A DNA stretch of 64,000 bases from positions 310,001 to 374,000 of the forward strand of contig CBDBEL010000001.1 of NCBI GenBank assembly GCA_965204415.1, read 5' to 3'. Numbering within the stretch: the stretch's first letter is position 1; the number at the start of each line of letters is the position of its first letter. This document shows, piece after piece, positions 35,390 to 43,239 of the stretch. This DNA comes from Aldehydirespirator sp965204415 (GTDB taxonomy: Bacteria > Actinomycetota > Acidimicrobiia > Acidimicrobiales > Aldehydirespiratoraceae). The position numbers and the translations under genes are program-made. A model generated the notes under the pieces. The model had not been told where the DNA came from, ran no database searches, and saw nothing but the letters and a program-made list of their open reading frames with translations.

Positions 35390-36118
35390 TCAGAGCAGCA
35401 GTGCCTCCGGCAGCAGCACCGTGATCATCGTGCCCGCGGCCAGGGCGGGGCCGAACGGGAAGGCCGTGCCGAGCAGCCTGGTGGCCGGCGCGGCAGCGGC
35501 CCCGTGGCCGGGGTCGGGCCGATGCTGCGGGCGCGGCCGCTGGAGCCGGGTCAGCCCAGGCCCCGTGACCAGGCCGATCAGGCAGCTCAGCACCAGGGCC
35601 TGGGCGACGAGGCTCGCTCCCGCCCACCAACTCTGGCCGGAGGCAGCCGCCGCCCACCCGATGTGCAGGCCGAGTAGCGGGCTGAGCTTGACGTCACCGA
35701 AGCCGAGGCCGCTGGGCTTCAGTTCGTGGGCGGCCCACATGACCGCGCCGTAGCCGAGGGCCGCGGCCACGGCCCCGACGACGGCGCCGGGCCGGCCGTC
35801 GGCGATCGACGCGACCACGATCGCGGCCAGGCTCGCAGCCGACGCCGGGGCTGTGATGGCGTCAGGGAGCCGGCCCGAGCGCAGGTCCACGACCGACAGC
35901 GTGACCAACGAGACCGCGCCCACCAGCGGCGGGACCGCGTTCCAGCCCACACCGAAGCGGGCCACCACTGCCGCCAGCAGGGCCGCCACGAGCAACTCCA
36001 GCGGCCCGACCGGTCGGCGTGCGCCTCGGCGCGGCGCGAAGCGGTCGGCCACCACCGCCACCAGCCGCCCCGCAGCCACACCGCCGAGGAGTGCCGATGC
36101 GAGGGCTGCCGCGTTCAC
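35390..36118 (-). CDS. Type IV prepilin peptidase (A24), no methyltransferase domain
   Basis: The roughly 242-residue polytopic membrane protein has the two aspartate sites of A24 peptidases: SVVDLRSGRLPD near 75-86 and GFGDVKLSPLLG (GxGD) near 140. It lacks the N-terminal cytoplasmic CxxC methylation domain of classical PilD, so it is closer to CpaA/TadV-like enzymes. No pilin gene is in the window. The start is uncertain: GTG 36118 is preferred; ATG 36169 would add 17 residues read from repeat sequence. Confidence 0.75.
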   Translation of the reverse strand: MNAAALASALLGGVAAGRLVAVVADRFAPRRGARRPVGPLELLVAALLAAVVARFGVGWNAVPPLVGAVSLVTLSVVDLRSGRLPDAITAPASAASLAAIVVASIADGRPGAVVGAVAAALGYGAVMWAAHELKPSGLGFGDVKLSPLLGLHIGWAAAASGQSWWAGASLVAQALVLSCLIGLVTGPGLTRLQRPRPQHRPDPGHGAAAAPATRLLGTAFPFGPALAAGTMITVLLPEALLL

Positions 36119-36232
36119 CCTCGCACGATAGGACGCCCCACACGACAGGCCCCCGCCCCCGCACGACATGGACCGCGAGCACAGGCCGCCGCACGATAGG
36201 GATCATCAGCGCGGGTCTGCCCCCGCGGCCTC
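36119..36232. repeat. Degenerate repeats at the aroE/prepilin-peptidase junction
   Basis: Four imperfect copies of a short motif around GCACGATAGG / CACGACAGG / CACGACATGG / CACGATAGGG occur in this 114-nt gap (plus-strand reading). They look like an eroded version of the junction duplications seen elsewhere in the window; no clean ATGA chain remains. Confidence 0.4.
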
Positions 36233-37075
36233 TCAGCCGCCGGCGGCGGCCCGGCGCATCACCGCGACCGGCGCTTCGGTGCCGGTCCACAGTTCGAAGG
36301 CCGCCGCCGCCTGGTACACCAGCATCGACAGCCCGTTGTGGGCCTCGACGCCCCGCCGGCGGAGGGCGGCCAGCCATGCCGTCTCGATCGGCTCGTAGAT
36401 CAGGTCCACCGCGACCTGGCCTGGTCGCAGCAGGCTCGGGTCGCACGGCATCGAGGAATCGGTCCCCATGCCGACCGAGGTCGCGTTGACGACCACGTCG
36501 GCCGCCGCGATGTCGTCGCCGGACCCGACCCGCCCCAGCTGCCCGGGCCCGCGGGCGGCGCTGGCAATTGACGCCACCGCCTGCGCCTTGGCCTCCGTGC
36601 GGTTGATCACGGCCACATCGGCCGCCCCCGCCGTGGCCAACCCCCATGCCACCGCCCGGGCGGCTCCGCCGCCGCCGATCAACGCCACCCGGCGACCCTC
36701 CGGCGAGATGCCGGCGTCGGCTAGCAGGCTGGCCAAGAAGCCGGCCACATCGGTGTTGACGGCCCGCAGGCGACCGTCGCCCACAGGCACGATGCAGTTC
36801 GCCGCGGCCAGGATCTCGACGTCAGCATCGGCTACGTCCGCGGCTGCGGCGACCTCGGCCTTGAGGGGCATGGTCACCGACATGCCGGCCAGATCCAGGA
36901 TCCTCATCGCCTCCAGGGCCTCGGCGCCCCTGCCGGCGGGCACCTCGAAGGCAGTGAACACCCAGTCCAGACCCACCGACTCGAACGCAGCGTTGTGGAC
37001 CGCCGGCGACCGGGAATGGCGCGCCGGATCACCAATCACCGCAGCCACTCTCCGCGGCGACACCAGCCCAGGCAT
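36233..37075 (-). CDS. aroE: Shikimate dehydrogenase
   Basis: AroE reduces dehydroshikimate with NADPH. The 280 residues contain GDPARHSRSPAVHNAAF at the N-terminus, SVTMPLKAEV (catalytic Lys), NTDVAGF and the nucleotide loop LIGGGGAARAVAWGL, then NATSVGMG. The ATG overlaps the mltG stop (TGATG). The mltG-aroE-aroB grouping is common in Actinobacteria. Confidence 0.93.
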   Translation of the reverse strand: MPGLVSPRRVAAVIGDPARHSRSPAVHNAAFESVGLDWVFTAFEVPAGRGAEALEAMRILDLAGMSVTMPLKAEVAAAADVADADVEILAAANCIVPVGDGRLRAVNTDVAGFLASLLADAGISPEGRRVALIGGGGAARAVAWGLATAGAADVAVINRTEAKAQAVASIASAARGPGQLGRVGSGDDIAAADVVVNATSVGMGTDSSMPCDPSLLRPGQVAVDLIYEPIETAWLAALRRRGVEAHNGLSMLVYQAAAAFELWTGTEAPVAVMRRAAAGG

Positions 37076-39033
37076 CAGCAGTACTCCAACTCCCGGCAGA
37101 CCTCTACGTACTCCAGGTGCTCTTCGTAGGTCTCCGAGAAGTGGTGCGCGCCGCGGACACCACCCTCGTCGGTGCGGACATAGAAGAGCCAGTTCCCGTC
37201 GTCGGGCTGCAACGCCGCGATCAGCGACGCCTCGCCCGGCGCGGAGATCGGGGTGGGAGGCAGGCCGGTGACCACCCGGGTGTTCCAGGGCGAGTCGCGC
37301 CGGATGTCCTCCGAGGTGAGGTCGGCGCACGACTTGCCGGCCGCGTAGCACGCGGTGGCATCGATGTCGAGGCGCATCCCCTCCGTCAGCCGGTTGTAGA
37401 TGACCCGGGCGATCTTGGCCCGATCCTGCTGCAACAGGGCCTCCTCCTCGACGAGGCTGGCCACGATGACCACTTCATAGGGCCGCAGGCCCAGCTCGAC
37501 GACGTCGCGGTGGGTTCCGGGATCCTCCAGCAGGCGAGCGAGCCGGCGGTCGAACTCGTCTGACATCCTCAGCAGGAAGCCGTGCTCGTCGCCCAGGTCG
37601 TCGGCGTTGATGTCGTAGGTGGCCGGGAACAGCATCCCCTCCAGGCTCCGGGCGCGAGCGTCGTCGGGAAGGTACGACGCCTCGCGCACCAAAGAGACAT
37701 AGGCCGCCTCGAGGTCGTCGCGCTCGAAGACGGGATTCTCCTCCATCAGGCGGGGGACCATCTCGATCCACCGCAAGCCCTCGGGGATGCGGACCAGTTC
37801 GAAGACTTCGGGCAGCGGCCCCGCATCGAACACCGTGCGCACCGAGGCGAAGTCCATGTTCTCGTAGAGGATGTAGTCGCCGGCCTCCACGGCCACGACC
37901 GTGTCGCACCCGAGGAACCCGGTGATGGTCAGCTCCCCGTCACAGCGCAGCCAGTACCGGAAGACGGTGGCGTTGGAGATGACGCCCGCGCTCTGCAGCT
38001 CTCCAGCGATCTCGTTGACGGAGGCTCCTTGGGGGATCGTCAGCTCAATGGCGTCGCCGGGCAGGCCCTCGGGCGTGATCTGGGCGTCCACCCACCCGTA
38101 GACCCGGCCCCGCGCCCACAGCACGGCCATGACCAGGATCACGCCCAGCACCACCAGGCGGATGAACCCGCCCCAGAACGGTCGGTAGCGGACCCAGTTG
38201 CGGTCGTCGGCGTCGTAGACCGGATCGACGAGCGGATCGTCCCCGAGCTCCTCCTCGACGACCACGGTTGTGCCCTGGTCAACCGTCGACCAGCCCCCCC
38301 GCACGGCTACGGTGCGTTGCTCGTTGCGCCGGGCCGCCTTGCGTGCCGCCCGCTGGTAGGAGCGCTCAGCCCGGCCCGCGGCCCGCTGAGCGCGGCGGTC
38401 GGAACCGGTCCCTGGTGCCCTCACGCCGCGATCGGGACCGGTCCTCGGCGCTCCCGCACCGCGAACGGGACCCGTCCCCGCCACTCTCGCACCGCGATCG
38501 GGACCCGTCCTGGCGGCCTTGGCGCCGCGACGTGACCGGCGAGAGGCACGCGGCGGGCGCTTCCGACCCGCACCAGGACCGGGCGCAGCCGGAGCACGGC
38601 GTCGACCCACACCACCACCGGGCGCAGCCGGAGCACGCCGCTGCCCCGCACCACCACCGGGCGCAGCCGGAGCACGCCGCTGCCCCGCACCACCACCGGG
38701 CGCAGCCGGAGCACGCCGCTGCCCCGCACCACCACCAGGCGCAGCCGGAGCACGCCGCTGCCCCGCACCACCACCAGGCGCAGCCGGAGCACGACGTTGA
38801 CCCGCACCACCACCGGGCGCAGCACCAGGACCGGAAATCGCCCCCGCACGGCGTTGACCCGCACCACCACCGGGGGCAGCCGGAGCGGTACGAGCTCGCC
38901 TCTTGCCCGTCGGCGGCCCTGGCGGACGGGGGGGCGCAGCCCGCGGCCGGGGGTCGGCCTCGGCGTCGGGGCGACCGGTTATGAAGTCGGACACCCTCGA
39001 CGAGCGTCGACGGCGACCGCTGCGGTCAGCCAC
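37075..39033 (-). CDS. mltG: Endolytic murein transglycosylase MltG with repetitive basic N-terminus
   Basis: MltG cleaves nascent peptidoglycan strands at the membrane. The 652-residue product is far longer than the usual 340-400 because residues 1-280 form a cytoplasmic Arg/Pro/Gly region holding a 13-residue repeat (GGGAGQRRAPAAP). One transmembrane helix follows (about 288-307), then a LysM-like segment (IELTIPQGASVNEIAGEL) and the catalytic YceG domain with the Glu in VASLVEEEALLQQDRAKIA and VIYNRLTEGMRLDIDAT. GTG 39033 lies in a 10-nt duplicated junction with ruvX. Confidence 0.92.
   Translation of the reverse strand: MADRSGRRRRSSRVSDFITGRPDAEADPRPRAAPPRPPGPPTGKRRARTAPAAPGGGAGQRRAGAISGPGAAPGGGAGQRRAPAAPGGGAGQRRAPAAPGGGAGQRRAPAAPGGGAGQRRAPAAPGGGAGQRRAPAAPGGGVGRRRAPAAPGPGAGRKRPPRASRRSRRGAKAARTGPDRGARVAGTGPVRGAGAPRTGPDRGVRAPGTGSDRRAQRAAGRAERSYQRAARKAARRNEQRTVAVRGGWSTVDQGTTVVVEEELGDDPLVDPVYDADDRNWVRYRPFWGGFIRLVVLGVILVMAVLWARGRVYGWVDAQITPEGLPGDAIELTIPQGASVNEIAGELQSAGVISNATVFRYWLRCDGELTITGFLGCDTVVAVEAGDYILYENMDFASVRTVFDAGPLPEVFELVRIPEGLRWIEMVPRLMEENPVFERDDLEAAYVSLVREASYLPDDARARSLEGMLFPATYDINADDLGDEHGFLLRMSDEFDRRLARLLEDPGTHRDVVELGLRPYEVVIVASLVEEEALLQQDRAKIARVIYNRLTEGMRLDIDATACYAAGKSCADLTSEDIRRDSPWNTRVVTGLPPTPISAPGEASLIAALQPDDGNWLFYVRTDEGGVRGAHHFSETYEEHLEYVEVCRELEYC
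38581..38820 (-). repeat. 39-nt minisatellite inside mltG
   Basis: Six consecutive 39-nt units (starts 38581, 38620, 38659, 38698, 38737, 38776) and a partial seventh encode the 13-residue motif GGGAGQRRAPAAP. The central units are almost identical at DNA level, so the array is young and probably varies in number between strains. Confidence 0.9.
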
Positions 39034-39043
39034 GGTCAGCCAC
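39026..39043 (-). repeat. 10-nt duplication of the ruvX/mltG overlap with a 5-codon mini-ORF
   Basis: CGTGGCTGAC is present twice in a row. Each copy contains GTG followed by TGA in the frame of the preceding gene (GTGGCTGA). The first GTG (39043) opens MADRG, whose stop overlaps GTG 39033 of mltG exactly as the ruvX stop overlaps the first GTG. Confidence 0.65.
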
Positions 39044-39458
39044 CGGGCATGCCCGCGTCGAGCCAGGACTGCAGCATGACCGCGGCCGCCACCTGGTCGA
39101 CAACGCTGCGCCTCTCCGGGCCCTTCATCTGCTGCTCCATGAGGCTCCGCTCCGCGATGACGGTAGTCAGCCGTTCATCGTAGGAAACGACGGGCACACC
39201 CAGGAGTTTCTCGAGTCGGCCGATCTCGGCGCGGGCCGCGGCCGCGGCCGGACCCTCGGTGCCGTCGAGCGAGAACGGCATTCCGACCACCACTATTTCG
39301 GCCTGCCATTCGCCCACCCGCTCCGCGATGGCCTTCAGATCGCTTTCGGCGTCCCCGCTGCGAACGAGTGTCTCGACCGGCGTCGCGACCGTGCCGGCCG
39401 AGTCGCACACGGCCACACCGACCCGTCGCTCCCCCAGATCGAGCCCCAGGGCCCGCAC
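39036..39458 (-). CDS. ruvX: RuvX/YqgF-type Holliday junction resolvase-like nuclease
   Basis: The 140-residue RNase-H-fold protein has ALGLDLGERRVGVAVCD (first catalytic Asp), VVVGMPFSLDGTEG, YDERLTTVIAE (catalytic Glu) and a final VDQVAAAVMLQSWLD. YqgF proteins act in 16S rRNA 5' processing and perhaps recombination. GTG 39458 gives the family length; the open frame upstream to 39590 reads through REP-like repeats. alaS-ruvX-mltG is a conserved order. Confidence 0.9.
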   Translation of the reverse strand: MRALGLDLGERRVGVAVCDSAGTVATPVETLVRSGDAESDLKAIAERVGEWQAEIVVVGMPFSLDGTEGPAAAAARAEIGRLEKLLGVPVVSYDERLTTVIAERSLMEQQMKGPERRSVVDQVAAAVMLQSWLDAGMPGG

Positions 39459-39516
39459 GATCAAGAGGCCGAGCCGGTAGGCGGGCGAATCCGCCCATAC
39501 GGAGCGAGGCCCCTGG

Positions 39517-39643
39517 GCCCGAGCGGCCCGCGAGCGAAGCGAACAAGAGCGGGAAACACGGCCCGAGCGGCCCGCGAGCGAAGCGAACAAGAGCGGGAAA
39601 CACGGCCCGAGCGGCCCGTGAGCGAAGCGAACAAGAGCGGGAA
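39517..39643 (+). repeat. Three tandem 39-nt REP-like repeats (copies 2-4)
   Basis: Units 39517-39555, 39561-39599 and 39605-39643 are spaced 44 nt apart and nearly identical (GCCCGAGCGGCCCG...AACAAGAGCGGGAA). They fill most of the 216-nt gap between alaS and ruvX. The third copy continues into the same downstream sequence as the copy at 18030. Confidence 0.9.
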
Positions 39644-39674
39644 TGACACCGCTGCGACGCGAAGCACTACCTGC

Positions 39675-42266
39675 CTATCCGCGCTCGCTCCCAACGATGC
39701 CTGCTGCGGCGCGTGCGGTGTCGAGAGCCTCGTCGAGACGTTCGGCGTGGCGGCCGCCGGCGACGCACAGATCAGCTGCGGACCTGCCGCCGCCGCCGAT
39801 GGTCTTCTTGGCCTCGGTGATGAGGTCGCCGGCGTGGAAGCCGCCGCCCTCGGCCGCGGCCGCGGCCAGAGCCGCTCCCCCGGAGTCGAGCGCGGCGCCC
39901 AGCACGACGGCCCTCACGCCGTCTATTCCCCTGATCGACACGGCCAGGTCGCGCAGGCCGTCGCGGTCCATGTCGTCCACCCGGGCCACCACCACCCCGT
40001 CCACGGCCCCTGCGGCCAGTTCCGGCGCCCGCCCGAGCGCCACCCGGCGCCGAAGCTCGGCCACCTCGGACCGCAGCGCCTTGGTCTCGCTCTGCCGCTT
40101 GGCCACACCGTCGGCCAGCTCGGTCGACGGCACTCCCAGCGACCGGGCCACGTCGTCGATGAGCGACTGCTGGCTGCGCAGCAGCGTGAGCGTGTCATGG
40201 CCGGTGATGGCCTCCAGGCGGCGCATGTTGGCGCCGATCGACGCCTCCGAGGTGATGCGGAAGGCGCCGATGTCGCCCAAGGCCCGCACATGGGTGCCCC
40301 CGCAGAGTTCCACCGAATGGCGCCCGGCCTCGAGCACCCGCACCATGTCGCCGTACTTCTCGCCGAAGAAGGCGATGGCGCCCAGTTGCTGCGCCCGATC
40401 GAAGGTCGTCTCGAAATGGCGACACGAGGCGTTGTCGAGCACCTCGGCGTTCACCAGGTCCTCCACTCGGGTGATCTGCTCGGCGGTGAGGGCCTCGTAG
40501 TGGCTGAAGTCGAATCGGAGCCGGTCGGGGCCGACCCAGGATCCCTGCTGCTTGACGTGCTCGCCGAGTGTCTCCCGCAGGGCCCAGTGCAGGATGTGGG
40601 TGGCCGTGTGGTTGCGGCGGATGCCGGCCCGGCGCTCGGCGTCCACGGCCGCGGTCACCTCGTCGCCGACCCGCAGCTCGCCCTCGACGGGCTCGACGAT
40701 GTGAACATGCAGGTCGTCGACGCCGTAGACGGTGTCGACGACACGCGCCCTGGCCCCGGTCGCCTCGCATGCGAGCTCGCCGGTGTCTCCGATCTGCCCG
40801 CCGCTCTCGGCGTAGAACGGGGTGCGGTCCAGCACCACCCGGCCGTCGGCGGCGTACAGCACCTCACCGGTCGACGCCAGCTCGGCCCGGCCCGTGAACT
40901 CGGTCGGACCTGCGGCCGACAGCAGCGCCACGAACGGCGTCACATCGTCGGCAGCCGCTACCGAGCGGGCGCTGCGGGCCCGCTGCTGCTGTTCGGCCAT
41001 CGCGGCCGCGAAGCCGTCGGTGTCCACCTCGACGCCCCTCTCGGCTGCGATCTCGACGGTGACCTCGAGGGGGAACCCGTAGGTGTCGTGCAGCAGGAAG
41101 GCGACGTCGCCGTCTATGCGCTCACCGGGCGCGAGCCCGGCCATCCGCCCGTCGAGGATGGCCTGCCCGGTCCTCAGAGTCTGGCGGAACCGCTGCTCCT
41201 CGCGGTCGATCACGTCGCGCACGTAGCCGTGATTGCGGGCCAGGTCCGGGTAGGCCTCGGCCATCACCTCCACGACCGCGTCGACCATGCCGCCCATGAC
41301 GGGCTCGGTCACCCCCAGCAGGAAGGCGTGGCGCACGGCCCGCCGGATGATGCGCCGCAGCACGTAGCCGCGGTCCTCGTTGGAGGGGAACACCCCGTCG
41401 CTCACCAGCAGCGACGTGGAGCGGGCGTGGTCGGCGAGGATGCGCAACGACACGTCGCCGGCCTCGGAGGCGCCCAGCTTGGCCCCGGTGAGGCGCTGGG
41501 CCGCGTCGAGCAGGGCCACGAACTCGTCGGTCTCCCACACCGAGTCCACGCCCTGGAGCACGGCCACGGTGCGCTCGAGACCCAGGCCGGTGTCGATCGA
41601 GGGCCTGGGAAGCGGGATCTCGGCGCCGTCGGGGGTGCTCTCGAACTGCATGAACACGAGGTTCCAGACCTCGACGAAGCGCTCCTCTCCGCCGTGGGCG
41701 GGTCCGCCGCCCGGCCCGTAGGCGGGCCCCTTGTCCCAGAAGATCTCCGAGCACGGCCCGCACGGGCCGACATCGGCCATGCGCCAGTAGTTGTCCTCGC
41801 CGAGGCGCTGGATCCGCTCGGCGGGCACGCCGACCTCGTCTCGCCAGATGGCCTCGGCCTCGTCGTCGCTGAGGTGGACCGTCACCCACAGCCGCTCCGG
41901 GTCGAGGCCCAGCACTCCGGTGACGAGCTCCCAGGCCCAGGCGCAGGCGTCGGACTTGAAGTAGTCGCCGAAGCTGAAGTTTCCCAGCATCTCGAAGAAG
42001 GTCAGGTGCCGGGAGGTGCGCCCGATCTCGTCGAGGTCGTTGTGCTTGCCACCGGCCCGCACGCACTTCTGGACGGTGACGGCCCGCGGGAAGGGGGCCT
42101 GCTGCTCGCCGGTGAAGTACGTCTTGAACGGCACCATTCCGGCCACCGTGAACAGCAGGGTGGGGTCGTGGGGGATCAGGCTGGCCGAGGGATGGTGGGT
42201 GTGGGCCCGCTCGACGAAGAAGTCGACGAAGGCCTTGCGGACCTCCGCCGCGGTCATCGCCTTCAC
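39675..42266 (-). CDS. alaS: Alanyl-tRNA synthetase
   Basis: AlaS charges tRNA-Ala and edits mischarged Ser/Gly. The 863 residues include the class II core (VRKAFVDFFVERAHTHHPS, MVPFKTYFTG, GRTSRHLTFFEMLGNFSFGDYF), the editing site HTATHILHWALRETLG and ELCGGTHV zinc ligands, and the C-terminal oligomerisation domain ending in the GGGGRSAADLCVAGG block. The GTG start overlaps the stop of the upstream gene (GTGA at 42263-42266). Confidence 0.96.
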   Translation of the reverse strand: MKAMTAAEVRKAFVDFFVERAHTHHPSASLIPHDPTLLFTVAGMVPFKTYFTGEQQAPFPRAVTVQKCVRAGGKHNDLDEIGRTSRHLTFFEMLGNFSFGDYFKSDACAWAWELVTGVLGLDPERLWVTVHLSDDEAEAIWRDEVGVPAERIQRLGEDNYWRMADVGPCGPCSEIFWDKGPAYGPGGGPAHGGEERFVEVWNLVFMQFESTPDGAEIPLPRPSIDTGLGLERTVAVLQGVDSVWETDEFVALLDAAQRLTGAKLGASEAGDVSLRILADHARSTSLLVSDGVFPSNEDRGYVLRRIIRRAVRHAFLLGVTEPVMGGMVDAVVEVMAEAYPDLARNHGYVRDVIDREEQRFRQTLRTGQAILDGRMAGLAPGERIDGDVAFLLHDTYGFPLEVTVEIAAERGVEVDTDGFAAAMAEQQQRARSARSVAAADDVTPFVALLSAAGPTEFTGRAELASTGEVLYAADGRVVLDRTPFYAESGGQIGDTGELACEATGARARVVDTVYGVDDLHVHIVEPVEGELRVGDEVTAAVDAERRAGIRRNHTATHILHWALRETLGEHVKQQGSWVGPDRLRFDFSHYEALTAEQITRVEDLVNAEVLDNASCRHFETTFDRAQQLGAIAFFGEKYGDMVRVLEAGRHSVELCGGTHVRALGDIGAFRITSEASIGANMRRLEAITGHDTLTLLRSQQSLIDDVARSLGVPSTELADGVAKRQSETKALRSEVAELRRRVALGRAPELAAGAVDGVVVARVDDMDRDGLRDLAVSIRGIDGVRAVVLGAALDSGGAALAAAAAEGGGFHAGDLITEAKKTIGGGGRSAADLCVAGGRHAERLDEALDTARAAAGIVGSERG

Positions 42267-42595
42267 GGTCGGCCGCTCCCGTTCGAGCCGCTCTCGGCGC
42301 CCGGCGGCTCGTCATCGCGCAGCTCCGACTCGGTGTCGCGCATGGCCTCGCGGCCCTCGGCGACCGCGTGGCGGATGTCGTCGGCGATCCGCCGGGCCTC
42401 GCGTCCCAGGTTCCTGGCGCTGTCGGCCGCGGTCTGCTGAGCCCGCTGGGCGGCCTCCCGCGACCGGTCGGCCACCGCGTTGCGGACATTCTCGGGTGCG
42501 TACTTCTCGGCGGCGGCGCGGGCCTTGCTGCGCACCCACGCGGCCGTTCCCAGGCCGGCCGCGTAACCCGCTCCGAGCCACCACAGCCGCCTCAT
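42263..42595 (-). CDS. Small membrane-associated protein with amphipathic helix
   Basis: This is a 110-residue protein with a short N-terminal membrane segment (LWWLGAGYAAGLGTAAWV, about 4-21) and a long charged Ala/Arg/Glu helix (SREAAQRAQQTAADSARNLGREAR-type, about 49-90) reminiscent of YtxH/apolipoprotein-like helices, then a disordered acidic tail. I recognise no defined family. It is coupled by ATGA to the DUF948-like gene upstream and by GTGA to alaS downstream; a gene of this kind before alaS recurs in Actinobacteria. Confidence 0.65.
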   Translation of the reverse strand: MRRLWWLGAGYAAGLGTAAWVRSKARAAAEKYAPENVRNAVADRSREAAQRAQQTAADSARNLGREARRIADDIRHAVAEGREAMRDTESELRDDEPPGAESGSNGSGRP

Positions 42596-43194
42596 CGGGA
42601 TGTCTCCCGTTCTTGTTCGCTGCGCTCACGGGCCGCCCAAGTCACGGCAACATCGCCCACGGCCTCGCCCGTATGAGCCGAACTCGCGTAGCTATTCGCT
42701 CGGCCTCTGCGTCTCCGGGTCCGGCGAGAGCCTCCGGTCTCACTCCGCCGGCGCGGCTGTGACCCCGGTGCGGCCGGGACGGAAACGGTCGCTGAGTCGG
42801 ACCGGTCCGGCGAGGCCACGTCGAGGGCTCGGCGATTGCGGCGACGGTCCCGGAGGCGGCGCCCGGCCTGGCCCGCGCCCGACACCAGCGACAGGCCCTT
42901 GATCAGCGGCGGAGCGAACGCCCGGTGGGTCAGGCGGCTGGCGTGGTCGACGGTGGCGGCGATGCGCTCGGCCCGCCCGATTACCCGGTCCACGCGGTGC
43001 AGTTCGGCGTCGGCCTTGGTGACGGTGGCATGGAGGTCGTCGACCATGGGCAGCGCCGAGTCCCTCAGGTCGTCCACCACGTCGCGCAGCTCCCGCATGG
43101 TCCTCACCAGCGAGATCACCGCGACGGTGAGAACAGCCACGGTGGCCAGGCAGACGATGGTCACGATGACAGCGGCCAAGTCGACAGCGCTCAC
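42592..43194 (-). CDS. DUF948-like membrane protein, C-terminus made by a REP-like repeat
   Basis: The 200-residue protein has one N-terminal transmembrane helix (LAAVIVTIVCLATVAVLTVAV, first 20 residues of it about 6-25) and a coiled coil with RDVVDDLRDSALPMVDDLH, as in DUF948 proteins. An Arg-rich disordered region follows. The last ~15 residues (AARERSEQERETSR) are encoded by a copy of the 39-nt dispersed repeat, so the natural C-terminus has been replaced or extended. Function unknown; it lies between rarA and alaS. Confidence 0.7.
   Translation of the reverse strand: MSAVDLAAVIVTIVCLATVAVLTVAVISLVRTMRELRDVVDDLRDSALPMVDDLHATVTKADAELHRVDRVIGRAERIAATVDHASRLTHRAFAPPLIKGLSLVSGAGQAGRRLRDRRRNRRALDVASPDRSDSATVSVPAAPGSQPRRRSETGGSRRTRRRRGRANSYASSAHTGEAVGDVAVTWAARERSEQERETSR
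42604..42640 (-). repeat. 39-nt REP-like repeat, copy 5, inside a coding end
   Basis: This copy is in the opposite orientation to those at 18030 and 39517 and has several changes. It overlaps the last codons of the DUF948-like gene and lies just before the ATGA junction with the next gene. Confidence 0.7.
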
Positions 43195-43239
43195 CCAGTC
43201 AAGATACCGCCAAGAACGAGCGCGGACCGCTCCCGAGTG

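Noticed and set aside
38581..38820. Regular 39-nt repeats that could suggest a CRISPR array
   Set aside because: The units are contiguous with no spacers, in frame with mltG, and no cas genes are present.
39517..39643. Three evenly spaced 39-nt repeats, CRISPR-like at first sight
   Set aside because: The intervals are only 5 nt and constant; the same core occurs singly at other gaps, so it is a REP-like repeat.
39618..42440. 940-codon plus-strand open frame over alaS
   Set aside because: It is antisense to an unmistakable alaS, with His/Gly/Val-rich low-complexity translation typical of shadow frames.
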